Shown: in pieces, positions 13,441 to 23,255 of the stretch
How the letters are laid out: the number at the start of each line of letters is the position of its first letter
How positions within the stretch are numbered: position 1 is the first letter of the stretch
Assembly: GCA_914767885.1 (NCBI GenBank)
Contig: CAJZBQ010000017.1
Location: forward strand, 1-64,000
Reading direction: 5' to 3'
DNA from: Blepharisma stoltei
Taxonomy: Eukaryota; Ciliophora; Heterotrichea; Heterotrichida; Blepharismidae
DNA length: 64,000 nucleotides
Notes under the pieces: model-generated
Seen by the model: only the letters and a program-made list of their open reading frames with translations
Databases searched by the model: none
What the model was told of the DNA's origin: nothing
Translations under genes and position numbers: made by a program

Positions 13441-14048
13441 GCTTTGATTTAGCTCATAATTAAAATATGGCGTCTTCGTCTAGGTATGGCCTCACGGCCA
13501 TATAGCCTCCGACTCATATAGCCTCCGACTCATATTTTAATTATATATCCGGCAAAGGTTTTTCTAGCCTTAAAATGGACGGCAATGCTAGGCAACTAAT
13601 CTGCAGGAGCGCAGAACCTAGCCCAAGCCCAACTTCGAAGCTAGTTTTACCTCGAAGAAAAGGAGGGTTCAGATTTGGAAAGGGCAAGCCCAGCAAAGTC
13701 TACAGGTAATACCTAGACCAATCGGGCAACTGCCTAGCGTGAAACTGGGCTTTACGTCCCAGGATCTGGACTTTACCCTTATGCTGATAGGCTACCAGAA
13801 ATTCCATTTTTGGAATTTCGGAATGCCAACTTCGTCAACTACAGCCTCAGGAGGCCGCACAAACCCGTAGTCTGCCCTCTCAACACTGGAGCCTTTTACA
13901 AGAGGCAAGGAGGAGGCCTCAGTACTCTCATTATATGTGGGAGGGAGGTCGCAAAGCGGATGAATCCCACAAGGGATCCTCGGTGATTGCGTTACAATTA
14001 AAGGCACGAGCCTGTCTGTTTAAGTTAAGTTAAGCTTTGATTTAGCTC
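13441..14048 (+). mobile_element. SINE-like retroposon copy 1 with 15-bp target duplication
   Basis: A 578-bp GC-richer element (13456-14033) is flanked by a perfect 15-bp direct repeat, GCTTTGATTTAGCTC. It begins ATAATTAAAATATGGCG, and this head forms a hairpin with CATATTTTAATTAT about 80 bases on. It ends in a short simple tail of TTAAG units. It shares long blocks with the copies at 23.9 and 35.5 kb and has no coding frame. A target duplication of constant length and a repeat tail are typical of LINE-mobilised non-coding retroposons. The orientation is inferred from the tail. Confidence 0.85.
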
Positions 14049-14475
14049 AGTTGTTATTGTATTTAACTAACTTTTTATTTAAATATGCATTATATTAATT
14101 AATGTTTAACATGTCCCCTTCTTCCTCAGGATGATATAGACATTGCTACGATCATCCTTTTAACTACAGCCCCAGGACTTCTGGGCAATCCCAGCACCGA
14201 AATGGCATCGATTTCACTCATTTTTATATGCATTTTGGGTTTTTAAGATTAAGGATATCTTACTTTCCCAATATTCTGAGATTGTAAAAATATTTTTATT
14301 AATATTTATTAATACCATAATTAAAATGCTTTACAATGAAAATCTAAAAAAGATTATAATGAAATAATATTTTACATCTTTTCTCATTTTTTCTTATTTG
14401 TTTAATATCAAAATCTAGATAAAAAGTAATTAAATTTCGAGTGGAATGTAAATCACACATCATTATATTGCCTTA
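14049..14475. other. Spacer downstream of pseudokinase copy A
   Basis: About 430 bp of AT-rich sequence with a short GC-richer patch near 14110-14210. No gene or clear repeat is seen. Confidence 0.4.
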
Positions 14476-16307
14476 TTAATCTTTTGGGGTTAAAGATGGA
14501 GGTTTATTATTTTTGATCCATGGATGATTCAATGCATCTGCGGCTGTAATCCTTTTCTTATAATCGTATTCAAGCATTTTACTAACTCACCTCTCTGTGA
14601 GTAAGCACGATTACTTTCAAACCCGTTGTCTTAGCTAAAGCGCCCGTCTTCAATGCGATTACGTCCAGTAAATTTGCATCTTCTCAATTGGAGTGCGATG
14701 AGCTGCAAATTTTCTATCTTGCCTCACAATCCATCTCTATGCTGGCCTTAAATCATGCAGGCACTTAAGCAGCCTAGACTGCTCGGTCTTCATCCTACAA
14801 GCCTTGACGCCGGCCCATCTCGCTAGCCATCCGATCCTAGGGGCTGACCCAAAAATTCACCTTGGGAGAAAAATTAACTAAATAATAGGCAGCTCTTGGT
14901 CGATATGCCATTTCTGGGTGAAAAATTTTTCTTTCTCAACTGTAGAGGGATTAAGCAAATCTTTGAGTTCATCTGAGGTAAAAGCTCAGTCATTCCCTTC
15001 AAAGACAATTTCTTTCTTATATTCGTTTTTTAGGTCCGCCACATTTTTCCCTTTATACGGAAGTTTTCCTTGGACAATAGTGTATAAAATAACTCCTAAA
15101 CTCCAAATATCACTGGCAAACAGACTATAATTTTTATTTAGGATTTCAGGACCCATATAGCATGTCTAAATAAAGCTTACTGCCTTATTAGCTTCCACTT
15201 TTTTTTTTATTTCTCAAGGATAAGTAAAGCCTAACTCACCTATTCTAGCGAGTAAAAATATTGCTCAAGGAAGGGGTAAAATTTTATAGTAATTTTTTTT
15301 TTAATTTAAAGAATCCCGATTCATAAAGATTTAAAAGTAAAAATTAATTTATATGTATAATTTATGTTTTAGAATGCGAACTGTTTAAAATATAACAGAA
15401 TTAGCAAGAGATTTAATTATAATAATTATCACTTATATATATCAAATATTTTAAAAAATCTTTGCTCAAAAAAATATGGATTTTCCCATTAAGAGTTTAA
15501 TAATGTTTCCTTCTTTGGTATTTATATTAATTTTCCCAAAATTGATTCCCAAGTGAGGAATATCATTACCGTGGCAATGATTTAAACCGCTTAAAATGTC
15601 TCGCATTATTGTACTCGCTAGGGAGTATCCGATGCTTTCATGATGTATTTTATCAGCAAGGCTAAGTCCAGGGAGATATTCATAAACCAAAAAAAAGTTG
15701 TCTCCTAATTCATAAATATCATAAAGTTTGACAATATTTGGGTGGTCCTAAATTAATTTTACAAGTCTTTGAAAGTTTTGAATTTCCTTAATAAAATTAT
15801 CATATACTCCTTCAAATATATCTGACTTTTTAACTTCTTTAATGATCTTTTTTACTCCAGTTCTTTTATCGTTGACTAAGGAAAAACTATCATTAAAATC
15901 AAGAAATTTTTTTTTGATAGTTGAGAAATGCTGTCTTAAAGGAGTTTTTGAAAATTTCTTAATGTACTGCTTAGTTGAGTCCTTAAAAGTATTTTGTGGG
16001 CTTGGATTTACTGCTTGAGCTTTTTCCTTTGTAAAGTTCTTAGGTTTTCTATCAACTGTTGATAAACCTCTTGAATATCTGCGTGGTGGAAGCTTTGTCG
16101 TAGTTTGGCTTCTCTTACTTATATGCTAAAATAGGATAAAATAATTGCAAAGATACTATCAGAATTTTTTTTATAATTCATAACAAATAGTATAGGAGTT
16201 GATTTTAATTCTGCTTTATCTTCGATTTCTGACCTTAAGAGTTCAGTAGTTGTAGATTCTAGATTTTTTTTGCTCGTTTCTGTCTCTTTTGAAGAACAAC
16301 AGCCCAT
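14476..16307 (-). CDS. CDPK-like pseudokinase copy A (no EF-hands)
   Basis: Starts MGCCSSKETE, a predicted N-myristoyl and palmitoyl anchor. A basic Ser-rich linker precedes a protein-kinase fold with the nucleotide-lysine region (GVKKIIKEVKKS), a degenerate catalytic loop (HLGINFGKI instead of HRDLKPEN) and GF in place of DFG. APE is changed to GPE and DIWSLGVILY is retained. Two 15-nt introns lie at 15748-15762 and 15166-15180. Three TA-bounded insertions (71, 258 and 369 bp) break the frame. Removing them leaves 1,134 bp, exactly the unspliced length of intact copy C, and a 367-residue product. It ends soon after the last kinase helix, with no calcium-binding region. Catalysis is not expected, and a scaffold or regulator role is inferred. 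Confidence 0.8.
14583..14953. mobile_element. IES-like element, 369 bp, in copy A
   Basis: TA-bounded. The ends are ACTCACCTCTCTGTGAG and, inward from the right, ATCCCTCTACAGTTGAG, an imperfect inverted repeat of about 20 bp. Removal restores ...[11 protein letters not shown]..., as in copies B and C. It occupies the same codon as the elements in copies D and G. Confidence 0.8.
15232..15491. mobile_element. IES-like element, 258 bp, in copy A
   Basis: TA-bounded and begins ACTCACCTATTCTAGCGAG. The interior matches the AT-rich core of the GAGCGAAC family. Comparison with copy C shows an exact insertion at a TA in the codons for KLLGF. Confidence 0.8.
16122..16194. other. IES-like insertion, 71 bp, in copy A
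   Basis: Alignment to copies B and C shows clean insertion at TA in the N-terminal linker. The inward ends read TATGCTA and TATACTA, the terminal motif of short insertions in this window. Confidence 0.85.
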
Positions 16308-16755
16308 TTATTAATTTCAGAATTATCAAATAAAATTTAAATATTTTTTTTAAGGTTTTAAGCACTTTGAGTAGATAGGTATTATATTCTAATTAAAAAA
16401 AAATTTAATAATTATTATCATTGTGCAATTTTTCACCAAATTTTTAACGTAACATTTTTAATATATTTGAATAATCAGGAATTTCTATTAATAATTTGAT
16501 TTTTATCAAAATCAAATTTTATTCCAACGCTCTATAATATCTATGTGATTTATGTTTTTAAGATTAAGGATCTCTTACAATCTTAATATTCCTGAAATAT
16601 TTTGTAATAAACCATCTATTAATATCATAATTAAAATGCATTATGATAAAAAATCAAAAACAATTAAATAAAATAATATTTTATATCTTTTATTTAATAT
16701 CCAAATCTAGATAAAAAGTAATTAAAATTTTAAGTTGGAGTTAAACTATGCATCA

Positions 16756-17903
16756 TTATACTGCATTATTGATGTTTGGGGTTAAAGATGAAAATTCATT
16801 ATTTCTGATCCATGGATGATTCAATGCATCTGCGGCTGTAATTCTTTTCTTATAATCGTATTCAAGCATTTTACTAAGCAAATCTTTCAGTTCATCTGAG
16901 GTAAAGTCTCAGTCACTTCCTTCAAAGGCAATTTCTTTTTTATATTCATTCTTTAGGTCCGCCACATTTTTCCCTTTAAATGGAAGTTTTCCTTGGACAA
17001 GAATGTATAAAATAACTCCTAAACTTCAAATATCACTAGCAAACTGATTATAATTTCCTTTTAAGATTTCAGGAGCCATATAGCACGTCTAAATAAAGCT
17101 TACCACCTCATTAGCTTTCACTTTTTGTTTTATTTCTCAAGGATAAGTAAAGCCTTAATAATGTTTCCTTCTTTGGTGTTTATAAAATTTATATTAATTT
17201 TCCTAAAATCTATCCCCAAGTGAGGAATATCATTATCGTGGCAATAATTTAAGCCGCTTAAAATGCCTCGCATTATTGTACTCGCTAGAGAGTATCCAAT
17301 GCTTTCGCTATTTACTTTATCAGCTAGACTGGGTCCATATAGGAATTCATAAACCAAAAAAAAACTGTCTCCTAATTCATAGACATCATAAACTTTAACA
17401 ACATTTGGGTGGTCCTAAATTAATTTTACAAGGCTTTGAAATTTTTGAATTTCCTCAATAAATTTATCATATACTCCTTCAAATATGGCTGACTTTTTAA
17501 TTTCTTTGATGATCTTTTTCACACCAGTTCTTTTATCATTAACTAAGGAAATACTATCGTTAGAATCGAGAAACCGTTTTTTGATAGTTGAGAAATGCTC
17601 TCTTAAAGGAGTTTTTAAGAATTTTTTAAAATACTCTTTACTTGAGTCCCTAAAAGTATTTTGTGGGCTTGGATTTGCTGATTGAGCTTTTTGCATTTTA
17701 AGGCCCTTAGGCTTTCTATCAGTTGATGATAAACCTTTTGAGCGTCTGCGTGGTGGCAGTTTTGTCATAGTTAGGCTTCTCTTATTTATAGGAGCTGATT
17801 TTAATTCTATTTTATCTTCGATTTCTGGCCTTAAGAATTCCATCGTTGGAGATTTTAGCTCTTTTTCATTTGTTTCTCTCTCCTTTGAAGAGCAACAACC
17901 CAT
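16756..17903 (-). pseudogene. CDPK-like pseudokinase copy B, frameshifted
   Basis: Same design as copies A and C: MGCCSSKERE start, Ser-rich linker, 15-nt introns after ...FQSL and before the APE segment, catalytic loop HLGIDFRKI. Relative to copy C it lacks 7 bp (TAAGAGC) at the start of the degenerate DFG region. This throws the frame to an early UAA. The lost bases begin exactly at the TA where copy A carries its 258-bp insertion. A three-residue insertion (NF-IN) precedes it. The frame beyond resumes as a recognisable kinase C-lobe to UAA at 16756. It is a likely pseudogene unless the base count is a sequencing error. Confidence 0.7.
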
Positions 17904-18485
17904 TTATTATTTTAAACGATATCAGAGAAAATCTGAATATTTTGTCTAATTTCCAGCAGATAAATATTATAACTTAATTATAACAAATTTTATAAATCAC
18001 TATCAGTTATGCAATTATTTGATCAAATTTTCAACTTCGTAACTTTTCTAATATGGTTTGAATAATCAAGAATTTCTAAAAAGTTTTTCCCTAAAGCTCT
18101 ATAGTTTTACAAATGGGTTTCTTTAATAAAATGTTTAAATGGTAATTCGCATTTTTAACAAGAAAAACTCTTCAAAAGAGATTTTCCCAGACATGCCAGC
18201 ATATAAAAGGTAATAAAATCTAAGACAAATGCCTACTTTCGCTTAATCACAATCTTAAATATTTTTTCTAATTTTTTTAAGTAATTTCGTGAATATTTCA
18301 ATCAATAAATTCTTAATATCCTATCTCCCTTTATAAAAGAAATTAGTGATGTTTAAAACCTATCAATTGTAATTTGGGTTTTTTCGCATCAAAAATTTGC
18401 TTTCACTTAATATCCAAATTTCTTGACCAGAAGGGGAATTAAAATTTTAAAGAGAAGTTAAATAACGCAACATTAAGTCGCTTTA

Positions 18486-19619
18486 TTATTGTTTTAGGGT
18501 TAAAAGCGAAGAAACATTATTTTTGATCCATGGATGATTCAATGCTTCTGCAGCTGTAATTCTTTTCTTATAATCGTATTCAAGCATTTTACTAAGCAAA
18601 TCTTTGAGTTCATCTGAGGTAAAGACCCAGTCACTCCCTTCAAAGTCAATTTCTTTTTTATATTCGTTTTTTAAATCCTCTGGATTTTTCCCTTTAAATG
18701 GATGCTTTCCTTGAACAATAGTGTATAAAATAACTCCTAAACTTCAGATATCACTAGCAAACTGATTATAGTTTCCATTTAGGATTTCAGGAGCCATATA
18801 GCGCGTCTAAATAAAGCTTACCACCTCATTAGCTTTCACTTTTTGTTTTATTTCTCAAGGATAAGAAAAGCCTAAGAGCTTAATAATGTTTCCTTCTTTG
18901 GTATTTATATTAATTTTCCCAAAATTGATTCCTAAGTGAGGAATTCCATTTTCGTGGCAATGATTTAAACCACTTAAAATTTCTCGCATTATTGTACTCG
19001 CTAGGGAGTATCCAATGCTTTCATGATGTATTTTATCAGCAAGGCTAAGTCCAGACAAATATTCATAAACCAAAAAAAAGCTGTCTCCTAGTTCATAGAC
19101 ATCATAAAGTTTAACGATATTTGGGTGGTCCTAAATTAATTTTACAAGGCTTTGAAATTTTTGAATCTCTTTAATAAAATCATCATACACTTCCTGAAAA
19201 ATGGCTGATTTTTTGACTTCTTTAATAATTTTTTTTATCCCAGTTCTTTTATCGATTACTAAGGAAATGCTATCAGTATAATCAAGTAACCGTTTTTTAA
19301 TAGTTGAAAAATGCTCTCTTAAAGGAGTCTTTGAAAATTTCTTAAAAAAACGTGTACTTGGGCTTCTAGAAGTATTTTGTGGGCTTGGGTTTGCTGATTG
19401 GGCTTTTTGCAATTTAAGATTCTTTGGCTTTCTTTCAATAGACGAAAAATTTCTCGAACGCCTTCGCAGTGGCAGCTTCGGCATAGTCAGACTTCTCTTA
19501 TTTACAGGATTTGATTTAATTTCTGTTTCATCGTCAATTTCTGTCCTCAAAAATTCTATAGTTGTAGATTTTTGCTCTTTTTCATTAGAATCTATCTCCT
19601 TTGAAGAACAACAACCCAT
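18486..19619 (-). CDS. CDPK-like pseudokinase copy C (intact, no EF-hands)
   Basis: Intact 367-residue reference copy for the short subfamily, with two introns of 15 nt at 19131-19145 and 18807-18821 and no IES. It has an MGCCSSKEID start (acylation signal), basic linker, N-lobe with GIKKIIKEVKKS, hinge-like FLVYEYLSG, catalytic loop HLGINFGKI, LLGFSYPW in place of the DFG region, MAPEIL and DIWSLGVILY. One UGA is read as Trp in FSYPW. The glycine-rich loop, HRD Asp, the loop Asn and the DFG Asp are all missing. ATP hydrolysis is therefore very unlikely. The protein ends at the kinase domain, unlike copies D, E and G-I. Confidence 0.85.
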
Positions 19620-20928
19620 TTATAATTTTTTTAAAGAACTTTTAAAATCGAAAAATATCAAATGAAATGCTTTAAAGAAAAATATGATTCGAAAAAATTA
19701 TGTGATTTATTTTTTATATTCGTGATTGCTTTAGAAATAATTGTATCATCCAGATTTAACTACCTTTTGGAAAGATTTTAATAAATGGAGACTTATCGGT
19801 AGGATAATTTTTTAAAACATGCTTTAGGAGAATAAATAAATAATCATAAAAAAAATTTAAGAAACTAATGATCAAACAGATTTTCAAAAATACATAGTAA
19901 TATAAAAATTTAACCGACAGTTTAAAAATGATATAAATATTTATAAATTTTAATTATATAAAGGATAGAAATTTCCTAAGAAAAATTGAGAATATGCAAT
20001 GCTGAATATTTCGTTTAAGGATTAAAGAAATTTGTGCAAATCAGATATTTTATACCTAATTAAAAGAAAGCTTATAAACTATATCAATTATATATTATAT
20101 AATCATATTTCGTAAAATTTGTAATGTTACTTGCCCTGCCAGTATTAAATGCTTTATTTGTATTAATAAAATTAATTTTTATCAAAACCAATTTTTTCTA
20201 AATTATTTTTAATTTCTTTTATTAAATTTTTAAATGAGTTTTTTTATAGGCTTTATTTACAGTGAGAAAAATTATTTTTGCTCTTCAAAAGAATTGTACG
20301 ATAGTTCAGCATCTACAACTTCTTTTATGACTTTTCAGTCCAATTTTATTTTCTAGAAATTTCAATCCTCCATAAATTTTCGAATTTCTCTTATTGAGTT
20401 TCTCTAAAAAACTTGGGAAGAAGAGGCTTTAAATTCTTCAAAAAAGCTTTTGTGGGAGCTTTTATTTGAGGCACTTGTTGATGCCAATTTTTGTGTTTTA
20501 TGACAGAAAGAAATTAGTGGGGTAAAACTCAATTTCTGAAATCACTCTATTTTAACTTCATATTGGCATAATTAAATATGTTTCTGAGTACAGGGTATGG
20601 CTTCCCAGCCATGTAGCCTCAGCACATATACATTCTTAATTATAATTTTCAATTATAGCTATGAATTTCAGGCAAGTTATTATAAATTATTATTTACACT
20701 GTCTCTAAAGTTGAGTACTAGTTTATCCAAATCATTCTTAGCTTATACTAAAAATATAACCTTAGTAGACTTGCCAAATTAGTATAAAAATTATATTTAT
20801 ACGAATGTTTATTTTTGTATATAACGTCTCAATTTTTTATTGCTATTTAGGCATAATCCAAATTCTAATTATTTTCTAGTATACAAAAATATTGACAAAA
20901 ATCTAATTTTTAACAGTTACATAAAAAT
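19620..20928. other. Spacer with a possible pseudokinase remnant and SINE-head-like fragment
   Basis: Mostly AT-rich. On the minus strand at about 20280-20490, a degenerate frame contains KVIKEVVDAEL and an upstream Ser/Lys-rich stretch reminiscent of the pseudokinase N-lobe, with stops. At 20568-20660, sequence resembles the hairpin head of the SINE-like element (ATAATTAAATATG ... TATGGCTTCCCAGCCATG) without its body. Both are weak matches. Confidence 0.3.
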
Positions 20929-21477
20929 ATGGGATCAGCATGCTCAGGCAAACTAAAATTAAAAGAAAGGCGATTTCTTATACTTGGCCTAGACGGAGCC
21001 GGCAAAAAGACTCTTCTAGGAAAATTAGGATGTGGAGAACCGCAGCATCACGCACTGTTTGAGGGTTTTGACTGATGGAATGTTCAAAATGGACGTTGCA
21101 ATTTTGTCTCTTGAAATCTAGGAACTGATGCAACAAAACCAGAAAACAAGCCAAAATATAAAGACATGTTTAGAAATACAGTCGGCATCATTTTTGTAAT
21201 TGATTCATCTAATAGAGATCGATTTGAAGAAGTAAAAACTGAATTTTGGAAAATTATTAATGATAAGTGTTTGAGGGATTTCGCTTTATTGGTGTTTGCA
21301 AATAAACAAGATGTTCAGGGTGCAGCATCTGAAGATGATATCAAAAGCTTTATATATCTTTGAAATGTTAGAAGAAATAAATGGAATATTCAAGCATCAT
21401 CATTTAAGAACGGAGATGGGCTTGAAGCTGGCCTTACGTGGCTAGATAATGAAACAGGTAAGAATGTAAGGAAATAG
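20929..21477 (+). CDS. ARF-like small GTPase with altered P-loop
   Basis: A 182-residue protein of ARF/ARL length that reads through several UGA as Trp. It has an N-terminal Gly2 (MGSACSG), a P-loop-like GLDGAGKKTLL, the IIFVIDSSNRDRFEE strand-helix and a canonical ANKQD guanine-specificity motif. In the P-loop the conserved Ser/Thr after GK is Lys. The switch II WDxGGQ is replaced by WNLGTD, removing the usual catalytic Gln region. These changes suggest weak or no GTP hydrolysis, possibly a pseudoGTPase. The frame is complete from ATG 20929 to UAG 21475. It sits within the pseudokinase array beside a broken ARF copy. Confidence 0.7.
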
Positions 21478-21511
21478 TTATACTCATAATTCTTATTCTT
21501 ATTAAAATTCT

Positions 21512-21952
21512 TACTCCTCCCCCAAGATAGAGACATTTTTTACTGTAAAAAATAGGGAAAATTTCTGCTTTTTAGGTAAAAAAACCACTTTCCATTAGAG
21601 ACATTTTTGAAAATTTTCTTATATAAATTTTATATTGAAATTTTCCATATAATGCGTGAATTCATTAAGGAGGTTAAGCCTCAAGCAGCTAAAATTGAAT
21701 TTTCATTAACCATCCCCTTGATTAAATATAAAATTTGAAAACAATATTCTTGGATTTTATTTTAAATTTATGTTATATAATTTTTTAAAAAAAAAATTAT
21801 ATAAAATTTTTAAAAAAAAAAATTATATAAAATTTTTAAAAAAAAAAATTATATAAAAATTTTTATATAGATTTTTTTTTTAAAAAAATTTTCAAAAACC
21901 CACCTTCCCATAGAAACATTTTGTAAAATGTCTCTATCTTGGGTGGGAGTTA
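21512..21952. mobile_element. TIR element, 440 bp, second family
   Basis: TA-bounded element between the ARF-like genes. The terminal inverted repeats share AAGATAGAGACATTTT (about 25 bp in all, starting CTCCTCCCCC on the left and CTCCCACCC on the right). The interior has three near-identical direct repeats of an AATTATATAAAATTTTT unit and no ORF. It is a MITE-like, non-autonomous element, distinct from the GAGCGAAC family. Confidence 0.8.
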
Positions 21953-22031
21953 GGCTATTTGTGGTATTTCAAAATAAAAATGCCCTAATACTGAGTAAAA
22001 AATGTTTTATTTTTATATTTACACTTAAAAA

Positions 22032-22629
22032 ATGCAAAGTAAATCCTATGGTGCATCAATCTCTGAATTTTGGCTGAATTTTTTTGGTCGCAAACTAATC
22101 AATATATTGACAGTAGGAAGTGATTATGCTTGAAAAGCCACAATCCGTTACAGACTAGACCTTGAAGCTCTCTTACAGTAAAAATTCTAATAATCGATTC
22201 AATATTAAGCCATATTACCTTTATTGTTTTGATCTTTTTCCTGAAAAATTTAGATCAGGAGAAAGACATTATTATGAAAATGTTCAAGGGATAATAATTG
22301 TTGCAAATTACAGCGATGACACAAAAGACTGTTATGCAAGGTAAGGACTTGTGTTATGAAAATCAACTTATAGGTGCTCCTATATTAATATTAGCTAATA
22401 AGCAAGATTTACCTGATGCTATGAGTGTTGATCAAATCAGAGAAAGATTAGGGCTTAATTTGATAAGAAGAATAAATTAGATTATTCAACGTACTAGTTA
22501 ACTGATAAACTGGGGCTGAATGATATAAGAGGAAAGAAATGGCATATTCAGGGAGCATGTGCTATTAGTGGAGATGGGCTATATGAAGGACTGGATTGGC
22601 TTTCCAGAGCACTGAATGGGGAAGCATAA
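22032..22629 (+). pseudogene. ARF-family pseudogene
   Basis: Homology to ARF GTPases is spread over several frames. There is an N-terminal FWLNFFGRKLINILTVGSD, then HYYENVQGIIIVANYSDD in another frame, then ILANKQDLPDAMS and finally [20 protein letters not shown]. Multiple stops and frame changes separate these blocks. An internal duplication (RERLGLNLI and TDKLGLNDI, about 57 bp) disrupts the region after NKQD. No TA-bounded excision repairs it, so this is a genuine pseudogene of the neighbouring ARF-like lineage. Confidence 0.75.
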
Positions 22630-22829
22630 ATAAAATTAAATAAAATGCTTTAAAGTATCTAATTAAAAATAAGCTCCTTATGCTAAAGCAGCCTGGCTTT
22701 TAAAGATAATAATTGTAAAATTAAAAATCGGTACCGAATTTCATATGCATGATAATTTACCATTATATTAATACGTATTTTCAAAGCAAAGAAGATAAAA
22801 CTTACTTTTCATAAATTTTATAAAACAAA

Positions 22830-23134
22830 ATGAAGGCGCTTACAAAACTCTTAGAAAAGAGCAAATTTATTGACAACGCAGTCGGAAACGGAAATAAAAT
22901 TCTTTCAAAATATTAAAGACTATGAGAAATACAATTTTGACTCAAAGAAAACTAATTTTATAAATGACAAGCATTGATCAAGCAAGAACTTCTCAGAAAT
23001 ACAAGAAGACGAAACCGATATTAGCTTTAGTTGGAACTCTGAAATTATCCCTGCATTAGAGCAATTATCAGTTAAAATTTTAACAGAAATAAAACATAAC
23101 AATATTCTTCTTGACTTTCAAAATGATGTTTAGA
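22830..23134 (+). pseudogene. Fragmentary open frame, unknown
   Basis: A start MKALTKLLEKSKF shifts frame into a Trp(UGA)-containing stretch with coding-like composition (EIQEDETDISFSWNSEIIP) ending at UAG 23132. I do not recognise it. It may be a short broken gene. Confidence 0.35.
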
Positions 23135-23255
23135 AACAATGAAAATAACAAAGAATTGCTTAAACCTCATTCAAAGAAGCTAAAAACTTGTAAAAATAAT
23201 TCAGATAAAAAAATGTAATTTGAATAAAAATATCAAATTACCTAAATTAGTTTAA

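Noticed and set aside
13792-14007. Minus-strand open frame in the SINE-like element
   Set aside because: Not conserved in the other two copies of the element; a by-product of GC-rich sequence.
13456-14033. tRNA or 5S rRNA gene in the GC-rich block
   Set aside because: I could not fold a cloverleaf or find convincing A and B boxes by eye; a tRNA-derived head is not supported.
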